Positions 6,554 through 6,662 of a stretch of 6,662 bases of DNA are shown piece after piece. Location: assembly GCA_018057635.1 (NCBI GenBank), contig JAGPDJ010000138.1:1-6662 (forward strand), read 5' to 3'. The position numbers were made by a program, and so were the translations under genes. A model generated the notes under the pieces. It made no database searches and was not told where the DNA came from. It was given only the letters and a program-made list of their open reading frames with translations. Every line of letters starts with the position of its first letter. Within the stretch, counting starts at the first letter, position 1. Source of the stretch: Ferruginibacter sp. (GTDB lineage: Bacteria; Bacteroidota; Bacteroidia; Chitinophagales; Chitinophagaceae).

Positions 6554-6569
6554 CTAATCAACTGATTAG
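6554..6569. repeat. Short inverted repeat upstream of the dehydrogenase gene
   Basis: CTAATCA (6554-6560) and TGATTAG (6563-6569) are perfect 7-bp inverted arms around a 2-bp centre (AC). The dyad lies 117 bp upstream of the dehydrogenase start, in a 225-bp AT-rich noncoding end region. The size and symmetry would suit a dimeric regulator, but in AT-rich DNA such a dyad can arise by chance. The rest of 6438-6662 shows no gene, and no clear promoter motif was found there. Confidence 0.3.
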
Positions 6570-6662
6570 ATTAAACATTGTTTCATGTTGTGTTGAGTAA
6601 ATTCTTATGATCAAAATCAAATAAATAAAATTCTAAAAAAAATACATCAACAAATTACCTGA

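Noticed and set aside
1..6662. A defence system, CRISPR array, mobile element, tRNA/rRNA gene or biosynthetic cluster
   Set aside because: Every gene belongs to a recognised envelope or housekeeping type, no spaced direct-repeat array or transposase is present, and no noncoding gap exceeds about 230 bp.

Overview
The window reads as an ordinary stretch of a Bacteroidetes (Bacteroidota) chromosome, most likely close to the Chitinophagaceae. This is inferred from several things: a secreted multidomain protein of the gliding/type IX secretion type with WG repeats and PKD domains, a DUF2911 protein, signal peptides ending in S-A-Q or A-Q, AT-rich leaders without clear Shine-Dalgarno sequences, and moderate-to-low GC with very AT-rich intergenic gaps. 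No search was run, so the lineage rests on recognised families and style.

Layout, left to right. A large secreted protein gene on the minus strand covers 1-1943. It starts inside the window and runs off the left edge, so its C-terminus is missing; 647 codons are visible without a stop. Upstream of it on the same strand is a cyclophilin-type peptidyl-prolyl isomerase lipoprotein (2176-2757). Across a 138-bp divergent gap lies a DUF2911 exported protein on the plus strand (2896-3417). It converges on an AqpZ-type aquaporin on the minus strand (3499-4194), with a strong bidirectional intrinsic terminator between them. A 205-bp, very AT-rich divergent gap separates aqpZ from a small alpha/beta hydrolase on the plus strand (4400-5047). 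That gene converges, with only 25 bp between stops, on a secreted PQQ-type glucose/sorbosone dehydrogenase-like protein on the minus strand (5073-6437). The last 225 bp are AT-rich and noncoding as far as can be seen, with one 7-bp-arm dyad.

The genes do not form an obvious operon or pathway. They alternate in strand, and each pair is separated by a divergent or convergent gap or by more than 200 bp, so each is probably its own transcription unit. Four of the six products carry export signals and a fifth is an inner-membrane channel, so the common theme is the cell envelope and surface. I found no CRISPR array, RNA gene, transposase, phage gene, toxin-antitoxin pair or defence system. The most informative item is the left-edge gene: five WG-type repeats with a regular 34-35 residue period, fused to a beta-sandwich module and at least two PKD domains.
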